DNA of 64,000 bases from Heligmosomoides polygyrus polygyrus (Eukaryota; Nematoda; Chromadorea; Rhabditida; Heligmosomidae): positions 22,865,407-22,929,406 of the forward strand of contig OX377205.1 of NCBI GenBank assembly GCA_947396885.1. Direction: 5' to 3'. The notes under the pieces were generated by a model. It was not told the DNA's origin, did no database searches, and saw only the letters and a program-made list of their open reading frames with translations. How positions within the stretch are numbered: the first letter of the stretch is position 1; every line of letters starts with the position of its first letter. A program made the translations under genes and the position numbers. Below, piece by piece: positions 44,581-56,573 of this stretch.

Positions 44581-45839
44581 CGGTTCATTTTACGACTTAG
44601 TGAATGAGGAATACAGCATGCGATCGCAGCTTAGACAGCGTAATTCATTCAGAGACTCAAACTACTTAACCACATTTGCGTGGAAGAAATTGAAGTTGTT
44701 TAGGAGGAAGTTCAAACAAACCCTCTGGAGGAGTTTAGGTTGACGTTAACCATAAAATTGATTCTACCCTATTCAATCTCTGTGGTTCTATCGTTTATTC
44801 CCAACCCGCCACTCACCCGCGGATCATTGGGAGAGTTTAAAGGACAGCCAATCGAACACCGGGTTACGGTGGCAACGACGGAGTGGCGTTCTACCCCCCC
44901 CCCGCCCTTTAAACATAGGCGTTGCAAATGTCTGCGTCTCTACTATCTCGTAAGGCAGCCACTGGACTCTCGAGTAAGCCCAGTGGGCTGGGGATGGGCG
45001 ATCCAGGGGGACGAGGAGGTAGAACGCTCGACCCCGGTAAAAACAGACAGTACATAAATAGGCGCAAATAACAACACTTGTAGTGCCCCACAGCCCTTCA
45101 TGAGCTTTTTTTGTAAGAACTAAATGATCCGATCCATATGTAGCAGGAATACGCGATTTTTAAAAGGATTCAAGAAATTGGACATGCTGCTACTGCACGC
45201 TTGCGACTATCTTGCTATTTTCGTCTTGATAATGCTGGACAGCAATGAACGTTGGTTTTATTAGAGTTAGTTTATTAGATGTTTTATTAGATGTGTTAGA
45301 TTAACTTTACTGAGACACTGTAGCTTATTTTTGTGACCAATTGAAGAACGGCACCAAGTAGTCCTTCCGAAGTTCTGTTTTGCGTTTCTGATGTCCTTTC
45401 GTGAGTGATTTATTGAGCTAGTTCTCATTATCCACAAGTGCTGGAGACCATATCCCTGTACGCTCGGTAATCTCGTCCGTGATTATTGGCTCGGCGCGCC
45501 ACCCACTCGTCCTTCCCCCTCCCAGGGATGTGTAGAAAACGCCACTCCGCCAGTTGAAACCGAGAGGAAATGAATTTCCGTGGTACTTGTTAGCCGACAA
45601 ACGGGTAGCCATTAGACCTAACCACTTGCTGCTGTGGCGGTGTGCCAGTGCGTGCTTACGTCATCCGAGCCGTTGTCATTGGAGCTCGTTTTCGTCGCCC
45701 AAGTTGTGTGTGATCCAAGCTGCTCGTGTGGAAACTGCTTTCCTCGCCCAGGGGAGCCTGCAGCTGGATTCTGCGCTCTTCGAGCGCAGAACCAGTCTAG
45801 GGAGGGGACTCCAGGATGTGGTGCAAAATCGCAGCGACG

Positions 45840-45920
45840 CAGAAGAACCGAACCCCCTACCTCCTCCGTATGAAGCAACGCTAATACCACTGCCCCACAA
45901 CCCTCTCGTCCAGATGACCA
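45840..45920 (-). repeat. tRNA-like (SINE head) sequence
   Basis: The minus strand shows an A-box-like GGGGCAGTGGTATTAGCG and a B-box-like GGGTTCGGTTCTTC at tRNA-like spacing. It differs from the main SINE family. The surrounding 45.4-46.0 kb is GC-rich with overlapping open frames but no recognisable protein. Confidence 0.4.
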
Positions 45921-46309
45921 TCGCGGGCATACAAGATATCGATCGAATGCCCATGTGGACCTCGACGCGATTCGCGACGCATCAGCAGTAGCCACACGCT
46001 ACAGTATCGCGGGTTGATGAGCAATCCTGCACATCATCCCGCGACTCCATGGAATGCATCGGCAGAAGGTGGTTAGGTCTACGTAAGACAACCGTCACTA
46101 ATGAGTTAGAATTTTCGTGTAAAAGCGTGTGAAAGACGTGTATTACACCCCTGCAGCATAATTGCCATTATGGCGTTTGCATGCAGTGACGTGTGAGACA
46201 CGTCGAGCATGAATGAGGAACAATTCCGCAGAGTGGACTTGGTGTCTAAAGGGATTTAGCCACCTGCGAATAGTTTTACATATCTTTCCCATATCTTTTC
46301 TAATATACA

Positions 46310-47870
46310 AATGCTCCGACACGCCTAACGGCGTGTCTCGCACTTGCGCGCTTCGCGCGACTTTGTAGCATCACTGAAATATGGAAAGTAGTTTTTGTAA
46401 AACATAAAATTCGCTAGCATCTAGGAACTTGGTGCGTACGTTATTGGCATCAAGCCCTTCACCACTTCGGTACCTTCATCATAGACATTCTTTCCTGACC
46501 GGCCAGTAATGTCATTGGTTTGTGCTGCGCAGTACTTCTGTCCCACAGGTTGTTCCTCCGCAATCGTTCTCATGCTCAACAGCAAGCGTTTCAAGCTGTC
46601 GTTGACATGTTTTCCGAAGCCAGGTTCCCCTCTCTCGTTTCTTCTTACTGGATCTAATTGCTGGTCCGCCTTTAAAGGTCTTCCCTCCCCCTCTTTAGTC
46701 TCCCACCTTCCTTGTTCCAACTCGTGGCCCACTTCTTTATTTTCACTATTGACCCCTACTGGTCTCTTCTTGTCTCTTCTTGCTGATTTCCCCGTCCTGG
46801 CCTCTCCACCAGCTTCTTCCTTTCCTTCCTGGTCGCTCTCCTGGTTGACCATAGAGGTCCCCCCTTACCGCCCTTCACCACCCCTTTAGTGGTCCTCCCA
46901 GGCTCACGGCACGGTCGGTGACACGTATTCAGAATCAGGATACTTCCTGCGCAACGTAGGGAGCCCGTTTTCTGGATCGAGAAGCTCAGAAGCGCGCGCA
47001 GTCGCCGCTGTGTCGAGCATGAAGAGACTATGCATATGGCAGAATCCTTGTTCTGCGTATGAATTCCCTTACGGCTCCCTTCTTGTTGATTCCCCGTCTT
47101 GGTCCCTTCTTCCAGGTAAATTCCTCCTCTCCTCCCCCTCGAGGTACACCTTTACGACGACGGCGAGCGAACGCCCATTGTGTGACATCGGTGTCACATC
47201 CTGTAAATCCGGTCTCTCTTAATGGTAATGAATCCCCTTGCTGATCTTCCTTAACGTCCTTCTTCTCCTGATTAGTAACTCCCTCATGATCCCTACATAT
47301 TGCCTAAAATCTTCTTGGTGCCACCTCATAGCCTGCTTCATTGCTCTCCCCATCGACCATCACGATGCTCCTTCTGGTCGCTGCCTCCTGATCGCCGTCG
47401 GTTCTCTACCCTCAAAGTCCCCTTCTACCCTTACCCTTTAGTAGTCTTCTCCTGCTAATGGCACGAAGTCGGCTTCTGAATCTGGACGCTCAGAAACGCG
47501 CGTTGGTGTATTGTGTTAAGCAGTAAAGGGCTGTGTTTCCCCTGCTGCAGCAACATCCCACGTTCAATAGGAAATTTTGCCCTCGCTGTGGATAATGCGG
47601 CGTACCTCACTTGGGTTAGATCACTCCACGGACAAACTCTTTTATATATAGGTGGTGGTGATAGGTGGTGATATCTCACATAGGTTAGATCATTCGACCG
47701 CTCTCGCTGTGGGGATGCGGCGTACCTCACTTCGGTTAGATCACTCGACCGCTCTCGCTGTGGATGATGCGGCGTACCTCACTTAGGTTAGATCACTCGA
47801 CGGACAAACTCTTTCATAAAAAGGTGGCGATTTGCGCTGAACATCGCCTGCATGTAAATAAGGTAACTAC
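46310..47870. repeat. dispersed repeat block, copy B
   Basis: The partner of 30985-33240, without the LINE and MITE insertions. Its open frames (for example 46421-46852 on minus) are low-complexity, charged and unlike known proteins. Confidence 0.75.
47580..47830. repeat. minisatellite of about 55-bp units
   Basis: 'GCGGCGTACCTCACTT' followed by 'GGTTAGATCACTCGAC' recurs three to four times, with variants 'cgctctcgctgtggatgatg' between. Block A has a single unit (about 33150), so it expanded only here. Confidence 0.75.
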
Positions 47871-47965
47871 AAAAAGGGGGGGTAAATTTCGCATTGAAGA
47901 ACTCAGAAAGTAGCATTCTCCAAAAAATTTCACAAAGGAACAGTGGCGAAGATAAGAGCGAAAAG

Positions 47966-48319
47966 TAAAGCGGCTTTCACACTGCCGTTGCTGCTGTAGC
48001 AGCAATGAGCAACGAAAAAGGGGTGGAGTTCGATGCTTCCCCCGCAGCCGCAACGCGTGAGATAAGATAATGAGATAAGACCTGTGATATGCCTCCGTTG
48101 ACGAGCGTCAGCAGCAAGAAATGATGGCGATCATTCCTTGTTGGTGAGCCCGCGCAACCGTTGTGCAACCGATGCCGGTGTTGCTGATGCGGGGTTGCGG
48201 CAACAGCAGTGTGAAAGCCCCCCTCGTTGCTGTTGTAGCTCCTCTGCGTCTCTGCGATATGCTTCATCATTACGGCATCGGTTGCGAAACAGCAGCACCG
48301 GGAGTGTCAAAGCCGCTTA
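47966..48319. mobile_element. MITE with about 32-bp terminal inverted repeats
   Basis: The left end TAAAGCGGCTTTCACACTGC and the right end GGAGTGTCAAAGCCGCTTA are inverted copies, extending into GTTGCTGCTGT / ACAGCAGCACC. It is 354 bp with no coding capacity. An internal inverted copy of the end ('cagcagtgtgaaagcccc', 48200) suggests rearrangement. Confidence 0.8.
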
Positions 48320-49130
48320 AGACCACATCAACTAAAGGTAACCAACAAACGAACTAAAACGAAAGACATTCAACCTACCGGGAGCCGAGCTAGTTACAGA
48401 ATGATACTATAGGGAGGGCAAAGTTCAGATTTTCAGGTTTAAATAGCGAGCAAGCTTATCAATAAGTGGCCGAAGCGCACAGCACTGACAATGAGAGGTC
48501 TGCGAAATCGACTTTATAGCTCGTCTGGTGGGGTGCGATAGGTTTGGCATTCCTCGTTATCGTGGAAGGAGGAGCGACTCCTCCGAATACAGTAGTTGGA
48601 GCGAGCTCCACCGTCGTCTCGGACGAGTTTTCACCACGGGACAAAGCGAGACGAGCAGAACACGTGCTATTGTTGTAAAGCAGATTTCATGCTGCTCCTA
48701 ATTAGGATCAGTCCGGCTCAATCTTATAGATGTTTCATACACAACGTGTGGACCTATGAGGTGTAGATTGAGTATCATCTGAAACACACTCTGGATGCAG
48801 TCACTACGAAAACAAAGCAAAAAAATAAGGTAAAATATCCCAAAAGCAACACTATGTAATGGCCATGGAGGCAAATGACATGACAGTCCTTAAAAATGCC
48901 GACTATTGGCAGGGTTATGTCCGCGAACCATTGGTGTCTCAGTGCTACTCCGTGAGATTTCACTTCAAACATTGAGGAGTGTGGGGGTTCCACGTGATAA
49001 TAGAGTGTCCCGCTTAGCAGGAAATTGGTAGGGTGTTCGGAGCAGTGAGCGCTACACTGCTCGTGCACATGAGGAATGTGGAAGCTTAGGATTACGTTGC
49101 TTCTCTCTCCTGAAGAACCGCATTTCACTA
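48320..49130. other. unassigned sequence next to the BEL/Pao element
   Basis: No gene recognised. If the BEL/Pao 3' LTR survives it should lie here, but I found no partner at the other end (56.2-56.9 kb). Confidence 0.35.
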
Positions 49131-49134
49131 AGAA

Positions 49135-51000
49135 TTATTGCGGTTCGCATGTTACTCTTACCGTCTCCTGTGTAGATGACCGACACGTAGCTGTTAGGTG
49201 CGCTCCGAGTTCACAGTCATAACATCCCGACAATTCCGTGGTTTTGAACTCGCAGTCTTGGTTGATTACCAGCTCGTTAGAAGCCTGCAGGAATCTCGAT
49301 TCAATCCTGATTACGATTTCTTCCTCGTCTGAAGTCGCGGTGATGGATTGTGAATTAGCAGAAAGCTTTGTGAACGGTGTTGTTAAGGGTAGCGTGTACT
49401 CCTTTTTATCCTTTTTGTCCCGTAAATTAAGGATTGCGTGGTCGGGGCATTGACAGTTGTGTGGGGAGTTTCCGCAATTACACCGTATGCGGTTCGTGCA
49501 AGTCGAGAATTTCGTCTGAGCTTGCACAGTGTTAGAGCACGCCACTGGAATTTGGAAATTCTGCGGTAGCATATAAGCAAATGTGTTGTTGTCTGATGTG
49601 GCGAACCTTTTGTCAACGAGGTGGCCTATAGGTCTTTGGATCGATATAATCGTGACGTTGAAGTCGTCGATGTCTTCGGTTTTGTATGGTTGCAGCGAAA
49701 GGTTTTACAGCCGTGTGATATTTTGGATCGTGATTTCCACTCCGAGAGTAGCAGTCGGGATCCAGTGAGGACAACTGAAAACTTCGAAAACTTGTTCGGA
49801 TATCGGTTTGTGGGCTATTCTGTAAAACCAGCAAGTGGGTTGTGTCAGAAAACAGCCGCATAATATCCCTCCGCAGCTATTTAGGCACCCTGAGTACCCT
49901 GGATACTTGGCCGCATGGCTAAGCTCGGGAACGGTCTCATTAGGGCTCATGCTTTCGCACTTCTCTGGTGTGCATCGTTTTACGTGGTAAACCTCTAGCT
50001 TCGTCAGCCTTGTGAAGAATTCAGTTACTTTTGAGCATTTGAAGTCTACGGTCTTCTTCGTAAATTTCGCTGTTTCTATGGTCTTGTTTGAGTGCACTAT
50101 TTCGACACACAATTCGGATCGTAGCCTGTTGAATAACAGTTCTCTATTGTACTCAAGATGACATTGATTGTTGTCGTCACACGCAAACTCGGCTGAGTGT
50201 CGCATGTATCCATTCTGACATGCACTAGACGAGGATATCATTGAAAGAGCGCAGAGCAATAGCAGCGTTGAGCTCGGAAGTGGTGTCAACTCGAATACGC
50301 GAGATGGAGCGCGCGGTTCACAGATTTCTTCCTCTTTATCTGGTCGAAGAACATGGTCGGCTCGAACCTTATCTTTTAATCGAACTATTGTCCATACAGA
50401 AGCCATTGTGGCTGCAATGATTACGTATGTCAGAACTGCTAGCGAGGCTATGGCTCCAGCTCGCCAGCAGTGTGGATTGCCCAGTAGAGTTTTGGATAGG
50501 AAGTACTGGTGATCGCAAAACTATGGTCGTTCACACAATTTTGTGTATTCACGTACTTGGTCATGTTCTAGGGTTCGTAGGCTGACGTTCAACCTTTGAT
50601 GTGTTGGTGATATTGGAAGGATGTAGCTGACCGATCCGTTGGTGTCGTTCATCGATTGGCATTCATTACCAATGCACAGCTCGAACCAGCTGTTCGTCGG
50701 AGGCACAGTGACGACCCCTCTATAGCAAGAGACCATCGAAGGTTACTTTCCGCAGTAGCTGCGGCCACTACTGCCATAAGGGTTAGGAACATCAGAAAGG
50801 ATGTAAATGACGTTTTAGAATGCGCTACATTGGCTTCCATGCTTCGGAAGAATTCATAGACTCGTGTTTTTGAGCCGCGGTAAGGATTTACTCGTCTGTG
50901 ATTCGCATTGTTGTCGCTGACGTGAGTCACGTCCTCTGTGGTACTCTCTTGTACCGTTTCGGCTTCCGCCTGTTGTGGTATGCAACGTATTTCAAGAGGA
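49135..51000 (-). pseudogene. envelope-like region, phlebovirus glycoprotein type
   Basis: Downstream of integrase, pieces at 51110-50649, 50736-50521, 50406-49705 and 49572-49135 encode a Cys-rich, membrane-type protein. Signs are hydrophobic segments (FLMFLTLMAVVAAATAES), 'GCLNSCGGILCGCFL' and a later 'ELSGCYDCELGAHLTATCRS'. These patterns match the Gc-like (class II fusion) envelopes seen in nematode Pao elements such as Cer7 and Tas. Frame breaks separate the pieces, so no intact envelope is encoded. Confidence 0.8.
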
Positions 51001-51009
51001 TATATTTTT

Positions 51010-52501
51010 TCAATGGCCGCTGGATAATTTTGTGCAGTTTGGCATAAGTACTTTGGCTGATCTGGCCATCTGCAGAAGACATGACCTGAGTGATCTCGCC
51101 ATAGAGCCAAGACCTCTAGGGATTAGGTCTTGCTCGATAATTACGATCTCGCCAACTTCTAGATACGTTCTACTCAGATGTCTTGGTTGCTTGAAAACCA
51201 CTTTCTGAGTTCCTCGCAACGATGTTAGGTATGATAGCTTCCAACTTTCCCAAAACTTGTCAGCGATGTTCTCAGAGTATCGCAATGCTTCTATCGCTTG
51301 TTTCTGCGATTGTATCAGGTCGTGATCGTAGGTTGGATCGTTGAGATCGACAAGGTTTTCGGATTCTGGCAGGGAGAACCTTAGGTTTCCTTGGAGGAAG
51401 TCCACTGAGCGTAGCGGAGTCGTGGTAAGGTTATTCGAACTCGATTTTGTTAGTGGTCTCGTGTTCAGGATCGCCTCAATTCGAGTAAAAGCTGTGCACA
51501 TATCGGTGAAGCTAAGCCGTTTTCTTCCAATCGATTTGTTGGACGCTTTCTTGACCGATCCAACCAATCGTTTCCATGCACCACCCATCCAGGGTGCACC
51601 GGGTGGACTGAATACCCACTTGATTTTCTCAGTTGCGCAGTGTGACATTAATGAATTGCTTGTTGTGTAGACGTTTTCATACATGGCGGCAATGATGCGT
51701 GCGTCCTTGTTTGAAGTTGGAGCCGCAGTCGCTCCGCATGAGCTTTGGAATCCATCTTCTAGAGGTGAACCGTCGGAAACTGTTTAGAAAGGCCACCGCC
51801 GATAGGTTTTCGACGAGCTAGAGATGGAGTGCACGTGTTGTGAGGCACGTGCACAAGCAGACATACATTTTTTCTAGCGACTTTGAAAGAAATGGTCCCA
51901 TAAAGTCGCATCCCACGTTTTCAAAGGGTTTTGACACCATTACTCTGTCAGAGGGAAGCGATGGCATCATTGGAGCTCCGAGTGGTAGTCCTTGATACCT
52001 TTTACAAGTTGGACAATTCTTGAGATACTTATTGAAGGCACTGAGAACTCGACGGATCCAGAACCTTTGTCGGATTATCGCTAGAGTGTGGTCTTTGCCG
52101 CAGTGGGCATTTTCCTTGTGAAGCTGCTGGAGCAGTAACCGCTCCAGCTCTGAACTGTGTGGTACGTAGATGGGCGATTTGGCATCAATGGGGATTGCGG
52201 CATTTTGCAATCGTGATTCGTGCCGAATTATTCCGTTACTATCAAGAACGACCTTTTTGTCGTGGAAGCGTTTTTGGAGCTCTTGGATGACTGCAGCTCC
52301 ATGCTCTTGACGTAGCAGGCTTTCTTTAGAAGTCCTGATGTCGTGCGAGGTGATTTCCGCAGAGGATCCGAATTTTCCAATAGTGTCGAGTGTAACATTA
52401 GTTGCGCGCTTTTTGTTTGTTTCGGAAGTCCATGTTTTCAGTGACTTTCCGACAAGGGAGAGTAGTCTTAGAGCTTTGTTCAAACTTGAGAATCTGTACA
52501 A
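51010..52501 (-). pseudogene. BEL/Pao integrase
   Basis: Integrates the DNA copy. 52501-51818 has RHESRLQNAAIPIDAKSPIY, the zinc-binding H-H-C-C block (HKENAHCGKDHTLAIIRQRF, CPTCKRYQG) and FENVGCDFMGPF with the first catalytic Asp. 51684-51010 continues after a break with FSPPGAPWMGGAWKRLVGSV (catalytic-Glu region altered) and the C-terminal GEIVIIEQDLIPRG. The end shifts frame near 51100. Confidence 0.88.
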
Positions 52502-52559
52502 ACTTGAGAATCAGTCGATGACCTGCAGTTTGCTTAGAGGTGGTTTCGCAGTATTTGAA

Positions 52560-54364
52560 ATAGTCGTCTGCGACGTTTTCTCTGTTCTGTCGTGTTCTTC
52601 TATTTTGGACATAGAATCTATGGATTTAACCGGCTACCTATCTGGTCTGTTTTGCAACCATCTGGGGCCTCTCACCCAGTCGTGGTTATCGATTTCGTCA
52701 GCTTTTAGCCCTCTGGTTCCTGAATCTGCAGGATTGTGAGTGGAGCTGACATGGAACGGATATACCCTTCGATTCGAGGCTATGTTTAATTTTGATGATT
52801 CGATCACGTTGATTCGTGAGAAATGGCGATTGTTTCTTGGAGCTCTTGATTCAATACAGCGCTGTTTCGCTGTCATTTACAATAGATACTTGGTCAACAC
52901 CTTTACGAGTCTCGATTATGTTTTTACACAGCCCGTAGCCATGAGAACTCCAACCATCTCCAGTCGCGGAATTGTTTGATGGCATTTTTTAGGAGTAAGA
53001 TTGGCTTTACCGCTGATCAGTGATGAAACCGTACCCGATATTTCGCACTGCATGTAGGCGCCTTTGGATATCGCGATATTGCGAATACCCACAGGCGATT
53101 TTTCTCGCTTGTAGGTCGTTCGAGCATAGGTCGAAGGATTGATATGGACGCGTCATTGATTAGTCTGGTCAGGTAGTTCCATTTGTTGCATGTTTCTTGA
53201 GGCAGAATAGTTTTTCAGACAACTCCTGTGTTGAAGACTTCCCTCATCAGAGAATTTAAGTTAACCATGAGTGGTCCAGCCTCTCCGATTGGATCGTAGA
53301 CCGAGTTTATTTCGCTCACGATATCTTTTTTGTCAGTTGGGTTCTGGGTAAGAATCTCGTTTTGACATTGAACGAGTCATCCTGGATGTCATAATTAACG
53401 CCTAGAATTTTTATGCATGGCGACTCTAGACGGTCATTTTCGGGTATTCGGGAGTTGACTTCGCTCGAATTTGGGATGTATTCTCGCAAATTCATCCCGA
53501 TTTTAGCGAACAACGATTTTGACTCACGGTATTTCGTGATAGCCTCTTCTGCCGTGTCGGCTAGCATCATAATATTATCGACATAGTGGTTGTCAACGAC
53601 TTCCTTTGCCAAAGAGGACCCGTCGCTATTCAACTATGATGTGAGAGCCATGTTTAGAATTCCTGGGAAAGCTGTTACTCTAAACGGAAGACGTCGGAAT
53701 CTATATTGGATCAGATTGTCCTTTGTGGGTGGTAAATTGACGTTTTTTCCCACAGAAATCTGCACAGATTTTTATGTGAATGAACCAAGCGTATTTGAGT
53801 GAATGCTGCCTCGATGTCACAAATTAGTACTATTCTTTTAGTTCGTGAAGCTAGAATGTCGTGAATTTTGTTTGTGAATGAATCACCTTTGTGGATGACG
53901 TCATTGAGCGATGGTTTATTTTTCCGTTTTGATGATGCATCAAACACAATCCGAAGGGGTGTCTTTTTTGTCGGTTTCCATACTCCAGGATGGGGCATGT
54001 AATAGGTGCCGACCGCTTCTGCTTCGGTTGAAGAGAAGATCTCAGTTGTCCCTTCATGGATATAATTTTGCAAGATGTTGCAATACCATTTTTGTTGTTC
54101 GGGATTTCATTCCAGTGTACGCAACAGAGACTCGAGATGTCGAATGGCGATGTTGTAGTTGTCTTCCAACTCAGTTATATTATCCTCTAGCGGAAAGGGC
54201 GCTGTGATGCACCCATTCTTGAAAGATATCTTTTTTGAGTATTGGTCAAGATACTCATAGATTTTGTCATCCTTTATGCACTCTTTTTCGGAAATCCCTA
54301 GTCCGTCGAGTTCAAACATTTTTCTAAGCATTTCCTGCTCGCTGTCCTCCCAAACGGCTCTCAA
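52560..54364 (-). pseudogene. BEL/Pao reverse transcriptase and RNase H region, broken
   Basis: Copies element RNA. 54364-54107 is the connector; 54073-53711 has YYMPHPGVWKPTKKTPLRIV, VFDASSKRKNKPSLND and RIVLICDIEAAFTQIRL (first catalytic Asp). 53633-53316 has VVDNHYVDNIMMLADT, where the YVDD box has become YVDN. 52876-52634 holds a later part with 'VSSTHNPADSGTRGL', typical of the BEL RNase H-integrase junction. Several frame changes and stops separate the pieces. Confidence 0.85.
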
Positions 54365-54379
54365 TCCGTATGAGAAGTT

Positions 54380-55225
54380 TTATGTTAGGTTTTCTACTGT
54401 TCTTAGTCCTTTTCCATAGACAGTAGGTCCGAAGACGGTTTTCGCGATGTGCAACCCGGTGGGAGTTTTCACAGCGTGATTTGGTCCAGAAACAAGCTCA
54501 TGATAGTAGTCGAGACCAACTAGAATCTGCGGGACTTGGCGTTCTCCGCGTAGTTTTGAATTGGCTAGGCAGATGTTATTCTCTTTTAAAATTGTTATGT
54601 CATTGTTGCTGAGTTTGACACTCGGGAAGCCATTTGTTAACACGGGCTTAGTCTGAATCTTTATGACCAATTCTTCGCCGAACGCTGTGCTCAGTATTAT
54701 ATCGACTATATGACTTTTGAAGCACTCGATATGGCCTCCTATTCCCAACATTGTACACAGTTCGGAAGTTTGCTTTGGAACGCCTGGTCTCTCGACGAGA
54801 GATTCTTCAATGACTGTTTTTTGAGCACCCCAATTGAAGAAAAATAGAACTTTTTCGTAGTCTTTTGTCTTATGGTTCCATATATTTCCCTCGGCCGTCA
54901 TGAGGACAAGTTGCGATAAAGTTGTGTTTTGATCAAATGTCGGTGCGAACTTTGAACACATCTGAGTGTTGTTTTCGGTCATTCTTCCGTGATCCCCTTG
55001 ATTGAAAGGGAATCGTCGGTCTCTTTGTGGAAATTCCGATCTTTGATTATTCCGACCGTTCCTCCTAAACTTTTGCTGGGAATTCCAAGGTTTGGTTTGG
55101 TTTCTTGAAGGGTTCATTTCGCTCTTCAAACACAAGCTAATATGGCGTTTTGTCCACATTTGGGAGAGTCCGGTTTCTGACAGTCGAAGCTCGAGTGATT
55201 TGAGGAGCAGCATTTCCAGCACCAT
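54380..55225 (-). pseudogene. BEL/Pao aspartic protease with lost active site
   Basis: Retropepsin-like (DUF1758) region that would cut the polyprotein. It reads 'LVLMTAEGNIWNHKTKDYEK' then FFFNWGAQKTVIEESL, later QILVGLDYYHELVSG and GLHIAKTVFGPTVYG. The expected D-S/T-G-A catalytic triplet is N-W-G-A here, so the protease is inactive. Confidence 0.85.
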
Positions 55226-56150
55226 CTGCCTTCTGTTAGCATTTTTCGGCGACTTGTTTGGTATGTTATGCTTTTGCAGATTATAGAGCTGTGATTGCCC
55301 TTATTGCAGAAGACGTTGGTCTGGTCGCCAGACTGTGGTCGGGCTTTATTGCCTGTTGTGCTGGCGACCTCGCTGATGCGGTTGCGACCGAGTCTGTTTT
55401 CGACGTATGCTTTGGCGGCGATTTCCTCTTTAAGGTGACCCAGGAGGTCCTCGACGGTTTGATTGCATTGTGCTTTGCTCAATATGAGCACTGCCTTGAT
55501 GACTTCTCGAGGGAATTTGGATAGGATGGTCTCGCACCACATCGTATGTTCGTATCGTATGTTTTTCGAACATCGTATCCTGCCGAGACCATTTGGTTGA
55601 CCAGCACGTGAACTTGGTCGAAAACATCGGAGCAACTGTCCGCGAAGTTGTTAGCTGGCTTTAATTGGGCCAGTTTTTGAACTACCTGTGACCTATTTGT
55701 GGTGTCATCGGAGTAGTTTTATTTCAACGTTTGAATGATCCACTCCTTATTTTTTTGGACCAGTCGGATTCCTTTTATTTTATTTTGAGCTCTTCCTTTT
55801 AAGCTTTCCTTGAGTTGCAGTATTTTTTCCATTATATCCAACTCTTTGCTTTTGTGGACCAGTGTTTCAAAAACGGCCCAATATTCGGGAAATTCCTCAA
55901 CACTGCCATAAAATTTGGGAAGTGAAGCTTGAGGGGGTTTCATAAACCTGTAAAGTCCCTGGTTTTCATGAATTCGATCAGGGTCTGCTGTAGAATCTGA
56001 TGTGGTTTGTGTGCGATTATTCCCACTACTACCGTCTTCACAGTCGTAGCCTTGATTGATTTCAATGTCAGGATCGTCCGAGGTTCCTTCCCTGCTTTGT
56101 GATTTTTGGGACGTGTAGCATAGTTTCACGTCCATTCTTTTTTTATGCAT
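55126..56150 (-). pseudogene. BEL/Pao gag (DUF1759, zinc knuckles)
   Basis: Particle-forming protein. 56150-55719 reads KPPQASLPKFYGSVEEFPEY and EKILQLKESLKGRAQNKIKG, the DUF1759 signature. 55635-55126 continues in other frames with DLLGHLKEEIAAKAYVENRL, then a Cys/His-rich tail with VFCNKGNHSSIIC and CWKCCSSNHSSFDC. At least one frame change lies near 55700. Confidence 0.88.
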
Positions 56151-56573
56151 TTGGACTCGTCAAGGCGCGCTATGAGCATGTACATTAGATCGTTTGCTTC
56201 AGCTTTTGCTTCTTGGAGTTTTGATTCTTGCTCGATCTCTTCAATTTCGTGCATTAAGTCTTTTCTCTCCGATTTATTCTTGCAGTTTTTTGTATTCATT
56301 CCATCACTATATAAAGTTTTTAAGTTCTCTCTACCCTCTCAAAATTGTCTTACGCCACTAAGAAGTAAAGCGATCGTAGATCTGCATTTTTCGTAACTTT
56401 CCTCGTTAATAATGGGATAATCGGTTTTCGTTGTGTACTGACTATATCTAGAGACAAGCGTTTTCAGCGTTGCCGCGCTGAGAATGATGGGGGTTTTATG
56501 GAAGTGCAACGCCATTTTATTTGGGAGACCTCCCGTAGATATGGAAAGACTTGTAATTGATTAATTACCGTCC

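Larger units (their letters stand above)
49135..56150 (-). mobile_element. degenerate BEL/Pao retroelement with env-like region
   Basis: The minus strand holds, in order, gag (DUF1759 plus zinc knuckles), aspartic protease (DUF1758), RT, RNase H region, integrase and an envelope-like region. Many frameshifts and stops break it. I found no LTR pair or target duplication, so the outer limits are those of recognisable coding sequence. Confidence 0.9.

Noticed and set aside
44351..44743. 130-codon open frame on the plus strand
   Set aside because: It crosses a dispersed repeat, has an overlapping minus frame and shows no recognisable domain.
45554..45995. Overlapping open frames of up to 145 codons on both strands
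   Set aside because: GC-rich sequence lowers stop frequency; no motif and a tRNA-like repeat lies inside.
46421..46852. Charged 143-codon open frame on the minus strand
   Set aside because: Repeat-derived, highly charged low complexity and not conserved in the partner block.
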